Shown here piece after piece: positions 10,106-21,132 of a DNA stretch of 64,000 bases. The DNA lies in contig JANQSJ010000004.1 of NCBI GenBank assembly GCA_028284065.1, positions 350,650-414,649 of the forward strand. The letters are read 5' to 3'. The DNA is from Parvularculaceae bacterium. Lineage in GTDB: Bacteria; Pseudomonadota; Alphaproteobacteria; Caulobacterales; Parvularculaceae. The position numbers and the translations under genes are program-made. The number at the start of each line of letters is the position of its first letter. The first letter of the stretch is position 1. The notes beneath the pieces were generated by a model. That model did not search any database and had not been told where the DNA came from. It worked only from the letters and a program-made list of their open reading frames with translations.

Positions 10106-10690
10106 ATGCTTTCGATTAACGAATGCGGCGTGCGCCGCATCCGTCAGTGGGTGGTCGGCGCTATCGGCGCGGCTGGTCTTTCGGTTGTAACCGCGGGGGC
10201 GGCGAGCGCCTCTATCGTTGAGGTGGAGCTCGACAGCGCGATCTCTGTACCGAGCGTAGGTTTGCCCGTCACGGTCACGTTCGACGAAGCCGTGGAGATG
10301 GCATTTGATCTTCTGGCGATCACGGACGGAAACTTCTCCACGGCAGGCGGAGGTTTCTACGCGGTCAGCGTCCTGTTCGAGGGCGGCGGTCAGGCGGTTG
10401 TTGTTGATGAAGCCTTTGTGAGCGGCGGCAGCACCGTCAACTTCGCCGACATCATGGATTTTCCGAACTTTGTTGCGATGACGGTCGTAGGTTTGATCTT
10501 TGAGATTGACACCTCGCTGGAGCCCAACCCGATGGACGTCAGCCTGTTACTGCCGGCTGGTACGATTTTCCGGTTCGACGTTCCGGACCCGATGGTCCCG
10601 GTGGATCCTATCCCCCTTCCGGGTGCGTTGGTCTTTGGCCTGACGGGCCTCCTCGGACTAGGCGGAGCGAGGCGCATGGCGCGCCGCTAA
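10106..10690 (+). CDS. VPLPA-CTERM (PEP-CTERM-like) sorting-signal envelope protein
   Basis: 194 residues from ATG 10106, preceded by GAGGGGAG at 10093-10100. The N-terminal signal peptide runs WVVGAIGAAGLSVVTAGAASAS. The mature part is acidic and beta-rich, without recognisable catalytic motifs. The C-terminus is a textbook tripartite sorting signal: DPIPLPGALV, a hydrophobic stretch FGLTGLLGLGG, then a basic end ARRMARR. Such tails are recognised and removed by an exosortase, and the proteins are usually tied to exopolysaccharide or biofilm matrix. No exosortase is in this window. A second protein with the same type of tail is at 39646-40308. Confidence 0.85.
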   Translation: MLSINECGVRRIRQWVVGAIGAAGLSVVTAGAASASIVEVELDSAISVPSVGLPVTVTFDEAVEMAFDLLAITDGNFSTAGGGFYAVSVLFEGGGQAVVVDEAFVSGGSTVNFADIMDFPNFVAMTVVGLIFEIDTSLEPNPMDVSLLLPAGTIFRFDVPDPMVPVDPIPLPGALVFGLTGLLGLGGARRMARR

Positions 10691-10712
10691 GGCGGCGAAG
10701 GTTTGCACATGG

Positions 10713-10742
10713 AACGCCCGGCCGATCCGGCCGGGCGTTTTT
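10713..10742 (+). terminator. Strong rho-independent terminator
   Basis: An 11-bp perfect stem AACGCCCGGCC/GGCCGGGCGTT with a 5-nt loop is followed by T residues, 23 bp after the stop of the VPLPA-CTERM gene. Confidence 0.9.
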
Positions 10743-10935
10743 GCGTCCGGCGGCGATATCCTGAATGACATGGCGCTTTGGCCTTACCGGTTTCAGCGGC
10801 GCGGTCGATCAGCAAATAGTAGAACCTCGGCTCCTTGCAGTAGGTTCAGAGGCCTCGTCCGAAGGGCGTTCTGTTTGCTAACGTCAGGGCATCGCCGGTC
10901 GTCAATTCAACGTGCCCGCAATCGAAGGGAAGTGG

Positions 10936-11313
10936 TCAGCCTTGTTTTTCAAGCCGGGCGACGCGCAGTTCGACTTTCTTCAGCTCTCTGAGGATGGTCA
11001 GCGTCGCCATGCGATCGAAAACCCACTGCTTGAGAGCGATCTGCGCGGTCCAGGACGCCCATCCGGCCGCCGCCCAAAGGATCAGGGCGCGGGTCGTCTC
11101 CGCCTCAAGCATCCGCCAGACCGAATAGAGGCCGAGGCCCGTCGCTGCGAAGATCACCACCCCGCCGACCATGGTCCAGAGCCGCATAGGCCCCTGGAAC
11201 GTGGAACCGAGCTGGGCGAACAGGCCGCGCCCGTCCTCCAGATCGCGCAGGAACTCTTCGTCGTCCGCGGACAGGCCCCGGGCGAGCGCCTCTTCAAACT
11301 GTGCCATCGTCAC
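10936..11313 (-). CDS. Small membrane protein coupled to ECF sigma factor (DUF6768-like)
   Basis: 125 residues. An acidic N-terminal part (FEEALARGLSADDEEFLRDL) precedes two membrane segments, about residues 44-64 (WTMVGGVVIFAATGLGLYSV) and 76-95. The basic C-terminal tail is predicted to be helical (MATLTILRELKKVELRVARLE). Its start overlaps the end of the sigma-factor gene by 20 bp, so the two are translationally coupled. This layout, and the similarity I recall to DUF6768 proteins found beside sigma factors, suggests a membrane partner or anti-sigma-like regulator. That role is inference, since no classical zinc anti-sigma motif (HxxxCxxC) is present. Confidence 0.7.
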   Translation of the reverse strand: MTMAQFEEALARGLSADDEEFLRDLEDGRGLFAQLGSTFQGPMRLWTMVGGVVIFAATGLGLYSVWRMLEAETTRALILWAAAGWASWTAQIALKQWVFDRMATLTILRELKKVELRVARLEKQG

Positions 11314-11839
11314 TCTCCTCTAGCTGCGCCTTCAACTCGCGACGCGCCTGAAAAATTCTCGATTTCGCGGTCCCGACGGGAATGCCGAGCGCTACAGCGA
11401 CTTCGGCTAGGGTGAGCCCTTCGCCGAAATAGAGCGCCGCGGCCGCGCGCCGCGACTGCGGCAGCGCGGCGAATGCGCGGCGCAGGGCGTGGCGTTGCGG
11501 CGCGTCGGGCGGCGTCGCGCTTGGACCGTCCGGCGGCGTCGCCTTCCGCGCGCGATCCCTGACCGTCCGACGCAGCGCGTCGGCGCACTTGCGGTGCAGG
11601 ATCCCAAACGCCCAGGCTGGGAACATCGCCGGGTCAGAAAGTCGCGGCCAGCCACGGCAGACGCCCGCCCATGTCTCCTGCGCGGCCTCCTGAGCGAGGT
11701 CCTCATCGCCAAGGAGCCTCCGGGCAGTGCGCAAGAATCTCGGGTGCCAGCGCGCCGCCAGCCGTTCGCCTGCGCGCGCATCGCCTGATCTGACAAGCGT
11801 CACCAGAAGTTCGTCATAAACCCTGTCCGTTTCATTCAT
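11294..11839 (-). CDS. RNA polymerase sigma factor, ECF (sigma-70 family)
   Basis: 181 residues. Region 2 spans roughly 25-95, with ARRLLGDEDLAQEAAQETW and a CADALRR end. Region 4 spans roughly 115-170, with LPQSRRAAAALYFGEGLTL followed by the helix-turn-helix AEVAVALGIPVGTAKSRIF. No region 1 or 3 is present, as expected for ECF factors. The downstream gene encodes a small membrane protein overlapping by 20 bp, its likely partner. The gene is divergent from secG across 289 bp, so both promoters lie in 11840-12128. Regulon unknown. Confidence 0.92.
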   Translation of the reverse strand: MNETDRVYDELLVTLVRSGDARAGERLAARWHPRFLRTARRLLGDEDLAQEAAQETWAGVCRGWPRLSDPAMFPAWAFGILHRKCADALRRTVRDRARKATPPDGPSATPPDAPQRHALRRAFAALPQSRRAAAALYFGEGLTLAEVAVALGIPVGTAKSRIFQARRELKAQLEESDDGTV

Positions 11840-12128
11840 CGACGTCGTCAGTTCTTTCCGGCGGGCCTGGCGTTGCGTCTCTCAAGACGGTCTTTTCGAG
11901 CTGCCGTCAGTGCTTTAGTCGCCGGACGGGCTGAGAAGGTTCGCCGCGCCACAGCTTTTTCTCTGCAAGGGCGAATGTGCCTTGCGCAGCCGCCTGCGAC
12001 GCGATATCGGCCTCGTTTTATGGACCTGAGGGCGCGTCCCACGGTTGGCGTGCGGCCGCCGGGTTCCTACGTCACAGGCGGTCGGAGCGTCGCGTCCAGG
12101 AAAGCGGCGCGTTTGGAGCGATCGAAGC

Positions 12129-12599
12129 ATGATAAACGTCATTTTGACGATCCACGTTCTCATCGTCCTCGCGCTTATCGGCATTGTCCTGATTCAGCGG
12201 TCCGACGGCGGCGCGCTCGGGCTTGGCGGCGGCGGGGGCGGCGGCTTCATGACGGGCGCGGGCGCGGCGAATGCGCTCACGCGGACGACGTCGCTCCTGG
12301 CGGCCGGCTTTTTCGCGACCTCCCTCGGCCTCGCCATCTTTGCTCAGCCGCCTGAGAGCCAGCAGGAACTCATCCGCGAGCTCACCGGCGATGACGTCGA
12401 GACGCCAGGCGCGCCGGCGACGACAGAGGATCTTCTGCGCACGCTCGGCGGTTCTTCAAACGAGGAAGCAGATGCGCCGGCCTCGGGCGAGCCGGAGGAC
12501 GACGGGCTCTCCCTCGACGAGGCGGTGGAGCTTGCGCCGGCTGAGGCCGCGCCGGCGGAAGAAGAGGCGGCTTCTGATGACGATGAGACGCCGCTCTAG
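12129..12599 (+). CDS. secG: Preprotein translocase subunit SecG
   Basis: 156 residues from ATG 12129 (the open frame begins at 12045, but MINVILTIHVLIVLALIGIV is the conserved SecG N-terminus). Two membrane helices, about residues 2-22 and 53-74, flank the conserved QRSDGGALGLGGG loop and a Gly-rich stretch. SecG joins SecY and SecE in the inner-membrane translocon and aids SecA-driven export. The tail after residue ~75 is long, acidic and Ala/Glu-rich, a common alphaproteobacterial extension without known function. secG immediately before pyrG is the usual order in this class. Confidence 0.95.
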   Translation: MINVILTIHVLIVLALIGIVLIQRSDGGALGLGGGGGGGFMTGAGAANALTRTTSLLAAGFFATSLGLAIFAQPPESQQELIRELTGDDVETPGAPATTEDLLRTLGGSSNEEADAPASGEPEDDGLSLDEAVELAPAEAAPAEEEAASDDDETPL

Positions 12600-12639
12600 A
12601 ATGCGGTTCTTCCGCGACTGCGCAGTTTCCGTCGGATAG

Positions 12640-14322
<1,683 letters not shown>

Positions 14323-14473
14323 CCGGCGCGCCGGGAACGCCATCCTCGCCGATGACGGCATGGCGATCTCGGTCGGGCGTGACGGCGCGCAAGTTGAGCG
14401 GCGATGAACCTTGGCGTCACTGCGCTGTTCACGGCGCGCCGGCGCAGGAGCCCTGACCACAGGAGAAAAGGCG

Positions 14474-15334
14474 ATGTACAAACCCGTTCTCGTCACCGGC
14501 GCGTCGAGCGGTATTGGCGAAGCTGCGGCGGTCGCACTGGCGCGCAAGGGATACCGGATCTTCGCCGGGGCGCGCCGGCTTGAAAAACTCAAGTCGCTCG
14601 AGGGCCTAGGCCAGGGCGGGATAACCGCCGTCGAACTCGACGTGACCGACGAAGGGTCGATTGACGCCGCGTTCTCTGCGATCGAAGCGGAAGCCGGTCC
14701 TGTCTACGGCGTCGTCAACAATGCCGGCGTGTCTGTAATGGGGCCTCTGGAGGAAGTGCCGACAAATGAATGGCGTCGGCAGTTTGAAACCAATGTTTTC
14801 GGCGTCGTCGCCGTCTGCCAGCGCGCCCTGCCGGGCATGCGCGCCGCCGGCGCCGGGCGAATCGTCAATGTCGGCTCGCTCGCAGGGCGCATCGCCGCGC
14901 CGTTTCAGGGCGCCTATGCGGCGTCGAAGCACGCGCTTGAAGGCCTGAACGACTCTCTCCGTCGCGAAGTCGAGCCCTTCGGCGTAAAGGTGAGCCTCGT
15001 TCGACCGGGCTTCATCAACACGCCCTTCGGAAACCAGGAGCAGGAAGGGCTTGAGCGCTATGCGGGCAAAGGCCATCCGTATGCGGCGTGGCTGGGCAAG
15101 ATGAAGGCCTGGCACGCCAAAGGCCACCCCAGCGGCGCATCGCCCATGGATGTCGCGGAAAAGATCGTTCACGCGATGGCCGCCGAGCGCCCGAACTCGC
15201 GCTACACCGTCCCGGAACGCTATATCCCCAGCCTCATCCTGCGGAACACAATGCCATCGGCTTTGACGGATCGGGCGTTCGCCCGCGTCATTGGCGTCGC
15301 CGGCGTCAAGCCGCCGGCTGCGAAGGCGCAGTAA
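14474..15334 (+). CDS. Short-chain dehydrogenase/reductase (SDR)
   Basis: 286 residues from ATG 14474, preceded by AGGAGAAAAG. This is a classical SDR. The Rossmann motif TGASSGIGEA is near the N-terminus, followed by the NNAG motif (VVNNAGVSVMG), a catalytic Ser region GRIVNVGSLAGR and the catalytic Tyr/Lys pair in YAASKHALEGL. The post-catalytic VRPGFINTPF fits family use. It should be an NAD(P)-dependent cytoplasmic oxidoreductase acting on an alcohol or ketone; the substrate cannot be read from sequence. The next gene begins 19 bp after its stop with its own Shine-Dalgarno, so the two are probably co-transcribed. Confidence 0.93.
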   Translation: MYKPVLVTGASSGIGEAAAVALARKGYRIFAGARRLEKLKSLEGLGQGGITAVELDVTDEGSIDAAFSAIEAEAGPVYGVVNNAGVSVMGPLEEVPTNEWRRQFETNVFGVVAVCQRALPGMRAAGAGRIVNVGSLAGRIAAPFQGAYAASKHALEGLNDSLRREVEPFGVKVSLVRPGFINTPFGNQEQEGLERYAGKGHPYAAWLGKMKAWHAKGHPSGASPMDVAEKIVHAMAAERPNSRYTVPERYIPSLILRNTMPSALTDRAFARVIGVAGVKPPAAKAQ

Positions 15335-15353
15335 CAGACGAGGAGGCGCTGCG

Positions 15354-15788
15354 ATGACAGACTATGTCGATCCGACCCGGGAGCGGTTCGGCGAGATGAT
15401 GAAACTTGCCGATGATGGGCCTTTGCATATGCTCAATATGCTGCGCTTCAGGGATCGCGCCGACTATCCCGCAGGCCACGAAAAGGACGGCGAGGAACTT
15501 TCCGGCGCTGAAGCCTACAAGCATTATGGCGAGGAAAGCGGCCCCATATTCCGGCGCGTTGGCGGCGAAATTGTCGCGGCCTGGTCGCCGAGGCTCGTCC
15601 TCATCGGACCGGCGGACGAAGTCTGGGACGCCGCCTTCGTCGCGGCCTATCCTACCGCGGCGGCGTTCGCGGAAATGGTCAAAGACCCCGACTATCAGCG
15701 CGCGGTCATTCACCGACAGGCGGCGGTGAAGACGTCCCGGCTTATTCGAATGAGCCCGCGCGCCACGGGCGCCGGATTTGCGGACTAA
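15354..15788 (+). CDS. DUF1330 family protein
   Basis: 144 residues from ATG 15354 with GAGGAGG just upstream. Typical DUF1330/dimeric alpha-beta-barrel features are present: the GPLHMLNMLRFRD strand, YKHYGEESGPIFRRVGGEIV, and a DYQRAVIHRQAA motif near the end. The family has a ferredoxin-like fold related to EthD/ABM proteins. Its biochemical role is not established. Probably co-transcribed with the SDR gene directly upstream. Confidence 0.85.
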   Translation: MTDYVDPTRERFGEMMKLADDGPLHMLNMLRFRDRADYPAGHEKDGEELSGAEAYKHYGEESGPIFRRVGGEIVAAWSPRLVLIGPADEVWDAAFVAAYPTAAAFAEMVKDPDYQRAVIHRQAAVKTSRLIRMSPRATGAGFAD

Positions 15789-15939
15789 CCAAAAGGGCGG
15801 TCGATCTCGCCCGCGCCTATTGGCCATCTTCCGCATCTGCTAACGGCCGGCGGCTTGGGCCGCGGCGCTGTCTCTGGCAAGCTTCTTGCCTCGCACTGAG
15901 GGCGGCTCGTTTCGCCGCGATGCTGTCGAGGACAGAGGT

Positions 15940-16440
15940 GTGGCGTCGTTCCAAGGACTATATAGGCTGATCGCGGCTGGCGTCCTTTCAGGGACGATCG
16001 GCGCCGCTGACGCCGGCGAATTCACGCCTATCGGCGAGGGCGGACGGTATGAGTTCACCGAATGCGTCGAGCCTGTCCCGCCGACAATCGACGAAAAACG
16101 CCAACGGCGCATGCGCCGCGCGCCGCGCGCGCGAGCCAGCGCATTCCGCGCCTACAACGCCTATGTCGACGAGCTGAACGCCTATTTTGAGTGCATGCAG
16201 GTCGAGGCGGACAAGGATGTGCGCGCCTACTTCAACGCTGTGGAGGCGGCGTTTGAAGACCGTCAGACCAAAGGCCTTGCCGAAGCGGAACGCCTGCAGC
16301 GGCTCTTGAATGCGCGCGCGCCCAATCCGGCCGACGCGGAGCTCGAGGACACCCTTCTCGGCGGAGAAGACGCGCCGTCGGCGCCGTCGACCGCGCCATT
16401 GCCCGCCTCTGACGCGGAGCCCCCGGCGGAATCGCAGTAA
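15940..16440 (+). CDS. Hypothetical secreted protein with helical middle and acidic tail
   Basis: 166 residues from a GTG at 15940, chosen because GAGGACAGAG precedes it and it gives a signal peptide (YRLIAAGVLSGTIGAADA, cleavage before GEF). The frame is open back to TTG 15886. The mature part has two Cys (TECVEP and FECMQV), a helical region rich in Arg, Ala and Glu (about 60-125), and a Pro/Ala/Asp-rich tail. I do not recognise a family. It lies upstream of pdhB in the place where pdhA often sits in relatives, but it has no similarity to E1-alpha. Confidence 0.6.
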   Translation: MASFQGLYRLIAAGVLSGTIGAADAGEFTPIGEGGRYEFTECVEPVPPTIDEKRQRRMRRAPRARASAFRAYNAYVDELNAYFECMQVEADKDVRAYFNAVEAAFEDRQTKGLAEAERLQRLLNARAPNPADAELEDTLLGGEDAPSAPSTAPLPASDAEPPAESQ

Positions 16441-16791
16441 CTGGTTGCGCGGATCGAAGCGGCCTTGACGCAGCGTGGGACTTCGCCGCCGCTCAAGACG
16501 CCTTGTGGCGCTTTTCTCGTCCTTAAAGACGCGCCGGCCCGCTAGAGGCTTCGCCTGATGAAGCCGTTTCGCACCGCGGCGCCGCCGATCAGCCGCCGCC
16601 TGCAATACACGCAGCGCCGCGCTCGCAACATTGCCTGACGACGGGCGTTGCCGCGGCGGGAAAACCTCTTACAACCAGCCGTAAAACGTGTGGATGCTCG
16701 CCGCTTCGCAAGCCGCGCCGGCGCGCGCCCGCTTTGGCGCCTGGAGACGCATGCGGTCGAAGGCGTCGAGCCCTGATTTGAGAAAGCAAGA
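16441..16791. other. Intergenic region before pdhB
   Basis: About 350 bp without a supported gene. It should contain the pdhB promoter. No remnant of an E1-alpha gene is visible in any frame. Confidence 0.4.
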
Positions 16792-18177
16792 ATGCCCACG
16801 CCCATTCTCATGCCTGCCCTGTCGCCCACAATGGAGGAGGGAACGCTCGCCAAGTGGAACGTCAAGGAGGGCGACAAGGTGTCCTCCGGCGACGTCATCG
16901 CCGAGATCGAGACCGACAAGGCGACGATGGAGGTGGAGGCGGTCGATGAAGGCGTTGTTGGCAAGCTGCTCGTAGCGGCGGGCGCGGAAAACGTTAAGGT
17001 GAATGATCCCATCGCGGTCCTGCTCGACGACGGGGAGAGCGCTGGCGACATAGACCTGTCGGCGCTGAACGGCGGCGGCGCGCCTGCCCATTCAGCCGAC
17101 GCGTCCCAGGCGTTCGCGGATGCGCCCACGCCCCAGGCGGCGCCTGCGCAAACGGCAGCAGTGGCGGAGCCGGAGGTTCCGCCTGGCACTGCGATGGCCG
17201 AGACGACCGTCCGCGACGCCTTGCGCGACGCCATGGCCGAGGAGATGCGCCGCGATCCGGACGTCTTCCTCATGGGCGAGGAGGTCGCGGAGTATCAGGG
17301 CGCCTACAAGGTTAGCCGTGGGCTCCTTGAGGAATTCGGCCCGCGCCGCGTTATCGATACGCCGATTACGGAATATGGCTTCGCCGGCCTCGGCGTCGGC
17401 GCGGCGTTCGCCGGCCTGAAGCCCATTGTCGAGTTCATGACCTGGAACTTCGCCATGCAGGCGATCGACCATATCATCAATTCCGCGGCCAAGACGCGCT
17501 ACATGTCCGGCGGCCAGATGGGCTCCCCCATCGTCTTCCGAGGGCCGAACGCCGCCGCCGCGCGCGTGGCGGCGCAGCATTCTCAGGATTACGCCCCTTG
17601 GTATGCGCACGTGCCGGGCCTCATCGTCATCGCGCCCTACTCGGCGTCGGATGCGAAAGGCCTTCTGAAGGCCGCGATCCGCGATCCCAACCCCGTCGTC
17701 TTTCTGGAGCATGAGCTTCTATATGGAGACGCGATGGGCGTGCCGGACGTAGAGGACTGGGTTGTGCCTATCGGCAAGGCGAAAGTCGTCCAGGAGGGGA
17801 CGGACGCCACCATCGCCACTTACTCCCGCGGCGTGAAGTTCGCGCTTGAGGCGGCTGAGGCGCTCGCGGGTGAGGGGATCTCGGCGGAGATCGTCGACTT
17901 ACGTACGCTACGGCCCCTTGATACGGACACCGTCGCCGCCTCGGTGCGCAAGACGAACCGCCTCGTCACGGTTGAGGAGGCGTGGGGCCCCTTCGGCGTC
18001 GGCGCGGAGATCGCCTGGGCGACGGTCGACGCCGCCTTTGACTATCTCGACGCGCCGCCGGTGCGCGTCTGTCAGGAGCCTGTGCCGCTGCCTTACGCCG
18101 CGAACCTTGAAGCCTTGAGCCTTCCGAATGCGGAGAAGATTGTCGCCGCGGTGAAGCGGGCGATGTATAAGGAGTAG
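16792..18177 (+). CDS. pdhB: Pyruvate dehydrogenase E1 component, beta subunit, with N-terminal lipoyl domain
   Basis: 461 residues. Residues 1-80 form a lipoyl domain with the lipoylation motif [13 protein letters not shown] (Lys43), an extension typical of alphaproteobacterial PdhB. After an Ala/Pro linker (about 85-135), the transketolase-like E1-beta domain runs from about residue 140: [26 protein letters not shown] (interrupted here), the [10 protein letters not shown] motif, and a C-terminal transketolase domain ending at RAMYKE. With E1-alpha it decarboxylates pyruvate and acetylates lipoyl groups. pdhA is absent from the window. The lipoyl-coding DNA is nearly repeated in pdhC (18821 onward). 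Confidence 0.95.
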   Translation: MPTPILMPALSPTMEEGTLAKWNVKEGDKVSSGDVIAEIETDKATMEVEAVDEGVVGKLLVAAGAENVKVNDPIAVLLDDGESAGDIDLSALNGGGAPAHSADASQAFADAPTPQAAPAQTAAVAEPEVPPGTAMAETTVRDALRDAMAEEMRRDPDVFLMGEEVAEYQGAYKVSRGLLEEFGPRRVIDTPITEYGFAGLGVGAAFAGLKPIVEFMTWNFAMQAIDHIINSAAKTRYMSGGQMGSPIVFRGPNAAAARVAAQHSQDYAPWYAHVPGLIVIAPYSASDAKGLLKAAIRDPNPVVFLEHELLYGDAMGVPDVEDWVVPIGKAKVVQEGTDATIATYSRGVKFALEAAEALAGEGISAEIVDLRTLRPLDTDTVAASVRKTNRLVTVEEAWGPFGVGAEIAWATVDAAFDYLDAPPVRVCQEPVPLPYAANLEALSLPNAEKIVAAVKRAMYKE

Positions 18178-18180
18178 TCC

Positions 18181-18798
18181 ATGAAAAAGAGAAACACTTG
18201 GCTTATCGGAACGCTCTTCCTTCCTGGAATGGCTTGTGCAGGGGAACTTGCCGCCGAAACGCCGCGCGATATCGTTGTGATTGCTGGCGACAAAGTAGAC
18301 ACGGAAGAATTCCAGCGGAGCTTTGAAGAGCTCGGCCTTGATCGATGGGACGCTAAAGCGAAGCTCATACTCGCCCACCACACGCCCGGCCATGATGGCG
18401 ACGGCAAGGAAGAAGCCGCCTTCGTGGCCGAGGCCGATAAGAAAGCCATCGAGAAGGTCATAGAAGACTATTTTGACGGGATTGGCGCCGCTGACGCTGA
18501 ACGCCTGAACCGCGCCTTCGCCGTCAAAAAGGCGACGATGGTGGGCATGCGCAAGGACGGCGAAGGCGGTTACAGGTTCACCGCGTGGAAGGAAATGGCG
18601 CCGGTCATCGCCGACTGGGCGGACCACGAAAGGCCGGAAGGGACCGGCCGCGACGGGGAAATCCTCGCCATGAACGTCACCGACGGCCGCATCGCCGCCG
18701 TTACCTTTCGGTACAAAGATGAATACTATGACGTTCTCACCCTTTTGAAGGTGGACGGCGTCTGGAAGATCGTCACCAAGACCTTCGTCGAACGCTGA
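18181..18798 (+). CDS. Secreted NTF2/lumazine-binding-like protein inserted between pdhB and pdhC
   Basis: 205 residues starting 3 bp after the pdhB stop. The signal peptide is [19 protein letters not shown] linker with an [12 protein letters not shown] stretch leads into an NTF2-like domain from about residue 95: [21 protein letters not shown], then [19 protein letters not shown]. This matches the putative lumazine-binding/SnoaL-like fold of the DUF4440 type. Members occur as enzymes or ligand-binding modules and no function can be assigned. Its place inside the pdh cluster is unusual because pdhB and pdhC normally adjoin, and an exported product has no obvious role in a cytoplasmic complex. 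Confidence 0.7.
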   Translation: MKKRNTWLIGTLFLPGMACAGELAAETPRDIVVIAGDKVDTEEFQRSFEELGLDRWDAKAKLILAHHTPGHDGDGKEEAAFVAEADKKAIEKVIEDYFDGIGAADAERLNRAFAVKKATMVGMRKDGEGGYRFTAWKEMAPVIADWADHERPEGTGRDGEILAMNVTDGRIAAVTFRYKDEYYDVLTLLKVDGVWKIVTKTFVER

Positions 18799-18820
18799 TT
18801 TGCCGCACCAAGGACGCGCT

Positions 18821-20149
18821 ATGCCGACGCCCATTCTCATGCCCGCCCTGTCGCCGACCATGGAGGAGGGGACGCTCGCCAAGTGGAACGTCAAGGAAGG
18901 CGATGCGGTGGCGTCGGGCGACGTCATCGCCGAGATTGAGACCGACAAGGCGACGATGGAGGTGGAGGCGGTCGACGAGGGAACGGTCGGCAAGATCCTG
19001 ATCGAGGCGGGTACGGAGAATGTGAAGGTCAATGCGCCCATCGCGGTGCTGCTCGAGGACGGCGAGAGCGCCGGCGATATCGACGTCTCCAGTCTCTCGG
19101 CCGGCGGCGCGCCCGCCGCATCGTCTGAGCCGGCAACAACGCCTGAACCAGCGGCGACGCAAGAGGCCGGAATCCCGCCGGCGGTGAACGGGTCGGCGGT
19201 TGAGTCGCCTGCGACTGCGCCGAAGCAGGAGCCTGCGCCTGCCGGTCGCGTCTTCGCGTCGCCGCTTGCGAAGCGCATCGCCAGGAACGAAAGCCTCGAC
19301 CTCGGCGCCATAAAGGGCTCCGGGCCGCATGGCCGTGTCGTTAAGCGCGATGTGGAGAAGGCGCTGGCGGACGGAACGGCGAAGGCGGGCGCGGCTGCGG
19401 CGTTCGTCCCGGCGCCGGCTTCCGTCGACGCGCGGCTTTATCCGCCCGAAAGCTATGAGGCGGTGAAGCTCGACGGGATGCGCAAGGTGATCGCCAAGCG
19501 CCTCACTCAGAGCTTCAACCAGGAGGTGCCGCACTTTCCGCTGAATGTCGATATTCAGCTTACCCAGCTTCTCGCCGCTCGCGCGCGCATCAATGCGGCG
19601 TCACCGAAGGAAGGTGAGGGGGCGTTCAAGCTCTCCGTCAACGACTTCATCATCAAGGCGAGCGCCATGGCGCTGAAGGCCGTACCGGAAGCGAACGCGA
19701 CCTATACGGATGAGGCGATCCTGTTTCACAAGCACGCCGATATCGGCGTCGCCGTCGCCATTGACGGGGGGCTCATCACGCCCATCGTCTGGAAAGCGGA
19801 GGAAAAGGGCCTGAAACAGATCTCCTCGGAGATCAAGGACATGGCCACGCGCGCCCGCGCCCGCAAGCTGAAGCCCGAGGAGTATCAGGGCGGCACGTTT
19901 TCTGTGTCGAACCTCGGCATGTTCGGGATCACGAGCTTCGCCTCGATCGTGAACCAGCCTCATGGCGCGATCATGTCCGTCGGCGCGGGCGAAGACCGCG
20001 TCGTCGTGCGCGACGGGGAGATGGCGATCCGCACCATGATGACCGTAACGCTCACCTGCGATCACCGCGTCGTCGACGGCGCCGTGGGGGCGCAGTTCCT
20101 CGCCGCTTTCAAGCGCTTCATCGAAGAGCCCGCGGCGATGTTGCTGTAG
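18821..20149 (+). CDS. pdhC: Pyruvate dehydrogenase E2, dihydrolipoamide acetyltransferase
   Basis: 442 residues from ATG 18821. Residues 1-80 are one lipoyl domain (Lys43 in [11 protein letters not shown]). The peripheral subunit-binding domain lies at about 145-182 ([34 protein letters not shown]). The catalytic acetyltransferase domain follows from about 210, with [14 protein letters not shown] holding the active-site His and Asp. E2 forms the core of the complex, carrying acetyl groups from E1 to CoA and binding E3. The E3 gene lpd is 8.5 kb downstream. The first 250 or so bases are closely similar to pdhB, which points to duplication or gene conversion. Confidence 0.95.
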   Translation: MPTPILMPALSPTMEEGTLAKWNVKEGDAVASGDVIAEIETDKATMEVEAVDEGTVGKILIEAGTENVKVNAPIAVLLEDGESAGDIDVSSLSAGGAPAASSEPATTPEPAATQEAGIPPAVNGSAVESPATAPKQEPAPAGRVFASPLAKRIARNESLDLGAIKGSGPHGRVVKRDVEKALADGTAKAGAAAAFVPAPASVDARLYPPESYEAVKLDGMRKVIAKRLTQSFNQEVPHFPLNVDIQLTQLLAARARINAASPKEGEGAFKLSVNDFIIKASAMALKAVPEANATYTDEAILFHKHADIGVAVAIDGGLITPIVWKAEEKGLKQISSEIKDMATRARARKLKPEEYQGGTFSVSNLGMFGITSFASIVNQPHGAIMSVGAGEDRVVVRDGEMAIRTMMTVTLTCDHRVVDGAVGAQFLAAFKRFIEEPAAMLL

Positions 20150-20246
20150 GGCATTTCCGTCGAGCCGCCTTGCGTTGGCGACGAAGCGTCTTTGCGCTCG
20201 TGGAAGACTGCGGCAGTCTTGCGCCAGGCGGGACGAGGGACGAGGC

Positions 20247-21122
20247 ATGATCAAGGCGATAGTCAACGTGGCGGCGTTGGCGTTCTGCGTCGCTGGGTGT
20301 GTCGCTACGACACCAGAAACGGCGTTGGATGCGCCCGAAACCGCATGGCAAGGTCCGCCGCCAGTGCGGATTATGATTCTCGGCAGCTACCACATGGCCG
20401 CGCCGAATCTGGACCTCGTCAATGCGAAAGTCGACAGTGTCCTGACGCCGAAGCGTCAGGGGGAGCTCCAGGCGCTCGCGCGTGAGCTCGCCGCTTTCGA
20501 CCCAACTGTGATCGCAATCGAACGCGCCACCGACGCCCCAGACTATGTGGATCGGGAGTTTGAGGCGTTTACGGATGAAATGCTTGCGGCAACGCCCTCT
20601 GAAAGCGTCCAGATCGGCTACCGCGTCGCCCGGCTTTCCGGCGTTGATCGCGTGCATGGCGTCGATGAGCAGCCGGGCGAAGGCGAACCCGACTATTTTC
20701 CTTTTGGTCCGGTCGCCAAGCTAGCCGCCGAGACAGGGCGTCAGGACGTGTTGAACGCCATTCTCGGGGGCGCGCAGGAGATGGTGTCCGGCCTAGAGGA
20801 AATGCAGGCGAGTGCGTCGATCCCCGAGCTATTGCGCTATGCGAATACGGTCCTCAGCGACCACGATTTTTATTTCAGGATGTTCGAATTTGATGAAGGC
20901 GAGAATCAGCCGGGCTCGGAGCTTCAGGCCTACTGGTTCATGCGCAACGCCAAGATCTTCTCAAAGATCCTGCAGGTCACGGAACCCGGCGATCGCGTGA
21001 TTGTCGTTTACGGTTCCGGCCACAAATACTGGCTCGACCATCTTGTGCGCGAGACGCCTGGGTATGACCTCGTTGATCCGCTTCCCTTTCTTGATCGGGC
21101 GGCTGCAGGGATCGCGGATTAG
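20247..21122 (+). CDS. DUF5694 domain lipoprotein
   Basis: 291 residues from ATG 20247, with GACGAGGGACGAGG before it. The lipobox is ALAFCVAGC, predicting lipidation at Cys17 or so and an envelope location. The mature protein begins with VRIMILGSYHMAAPNLD and has an AFDPTVIAIERA strand and a VIVVYGSGHKYWLDHL motif. This is the pattern of DUF5694 proteins, which resemble the TraB/PrgY or ChaN-like fold with conserved His and Glu; function is not established. The longer frame from 20175 would precede the lipobox with a basic extension and is rejected. Confidence 0.75.
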   Translation: MIKAIVNVAALAFCVAGCVATTPETALDAPETAWQGPPPVRIMILGSYHMAAPNLDLVNAKVDSVLTPKRQGELQALARELAAFDPTVIAIERATDAPDYVDREFEAFTDEMLAATPSESVQIGYRVARLSGVDRVHGVDEQPGEGEPDYFPFGPVAKLAAETGRQDVLNAILGGAQEMVSGLEEMQASASIPELLRYANTVLSDHDFYFRMFEFDEGENQPGSELQAYWFMRNAKIFSKILQVTEPGDRVIVVYGSGHKYWLDHLVRETPGYDLVDPLPFLDRAAAGIAD

Positions 21123-21132
21123 AAAGGCGACG

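Noticed and set aside
17908..19311. Long minus-strand open frame (467 codons) across pdhB and pdhC
   Set aside because: It lies opposite three well-supported genes, has no domain, and results from the high-GC third positions of those genes.
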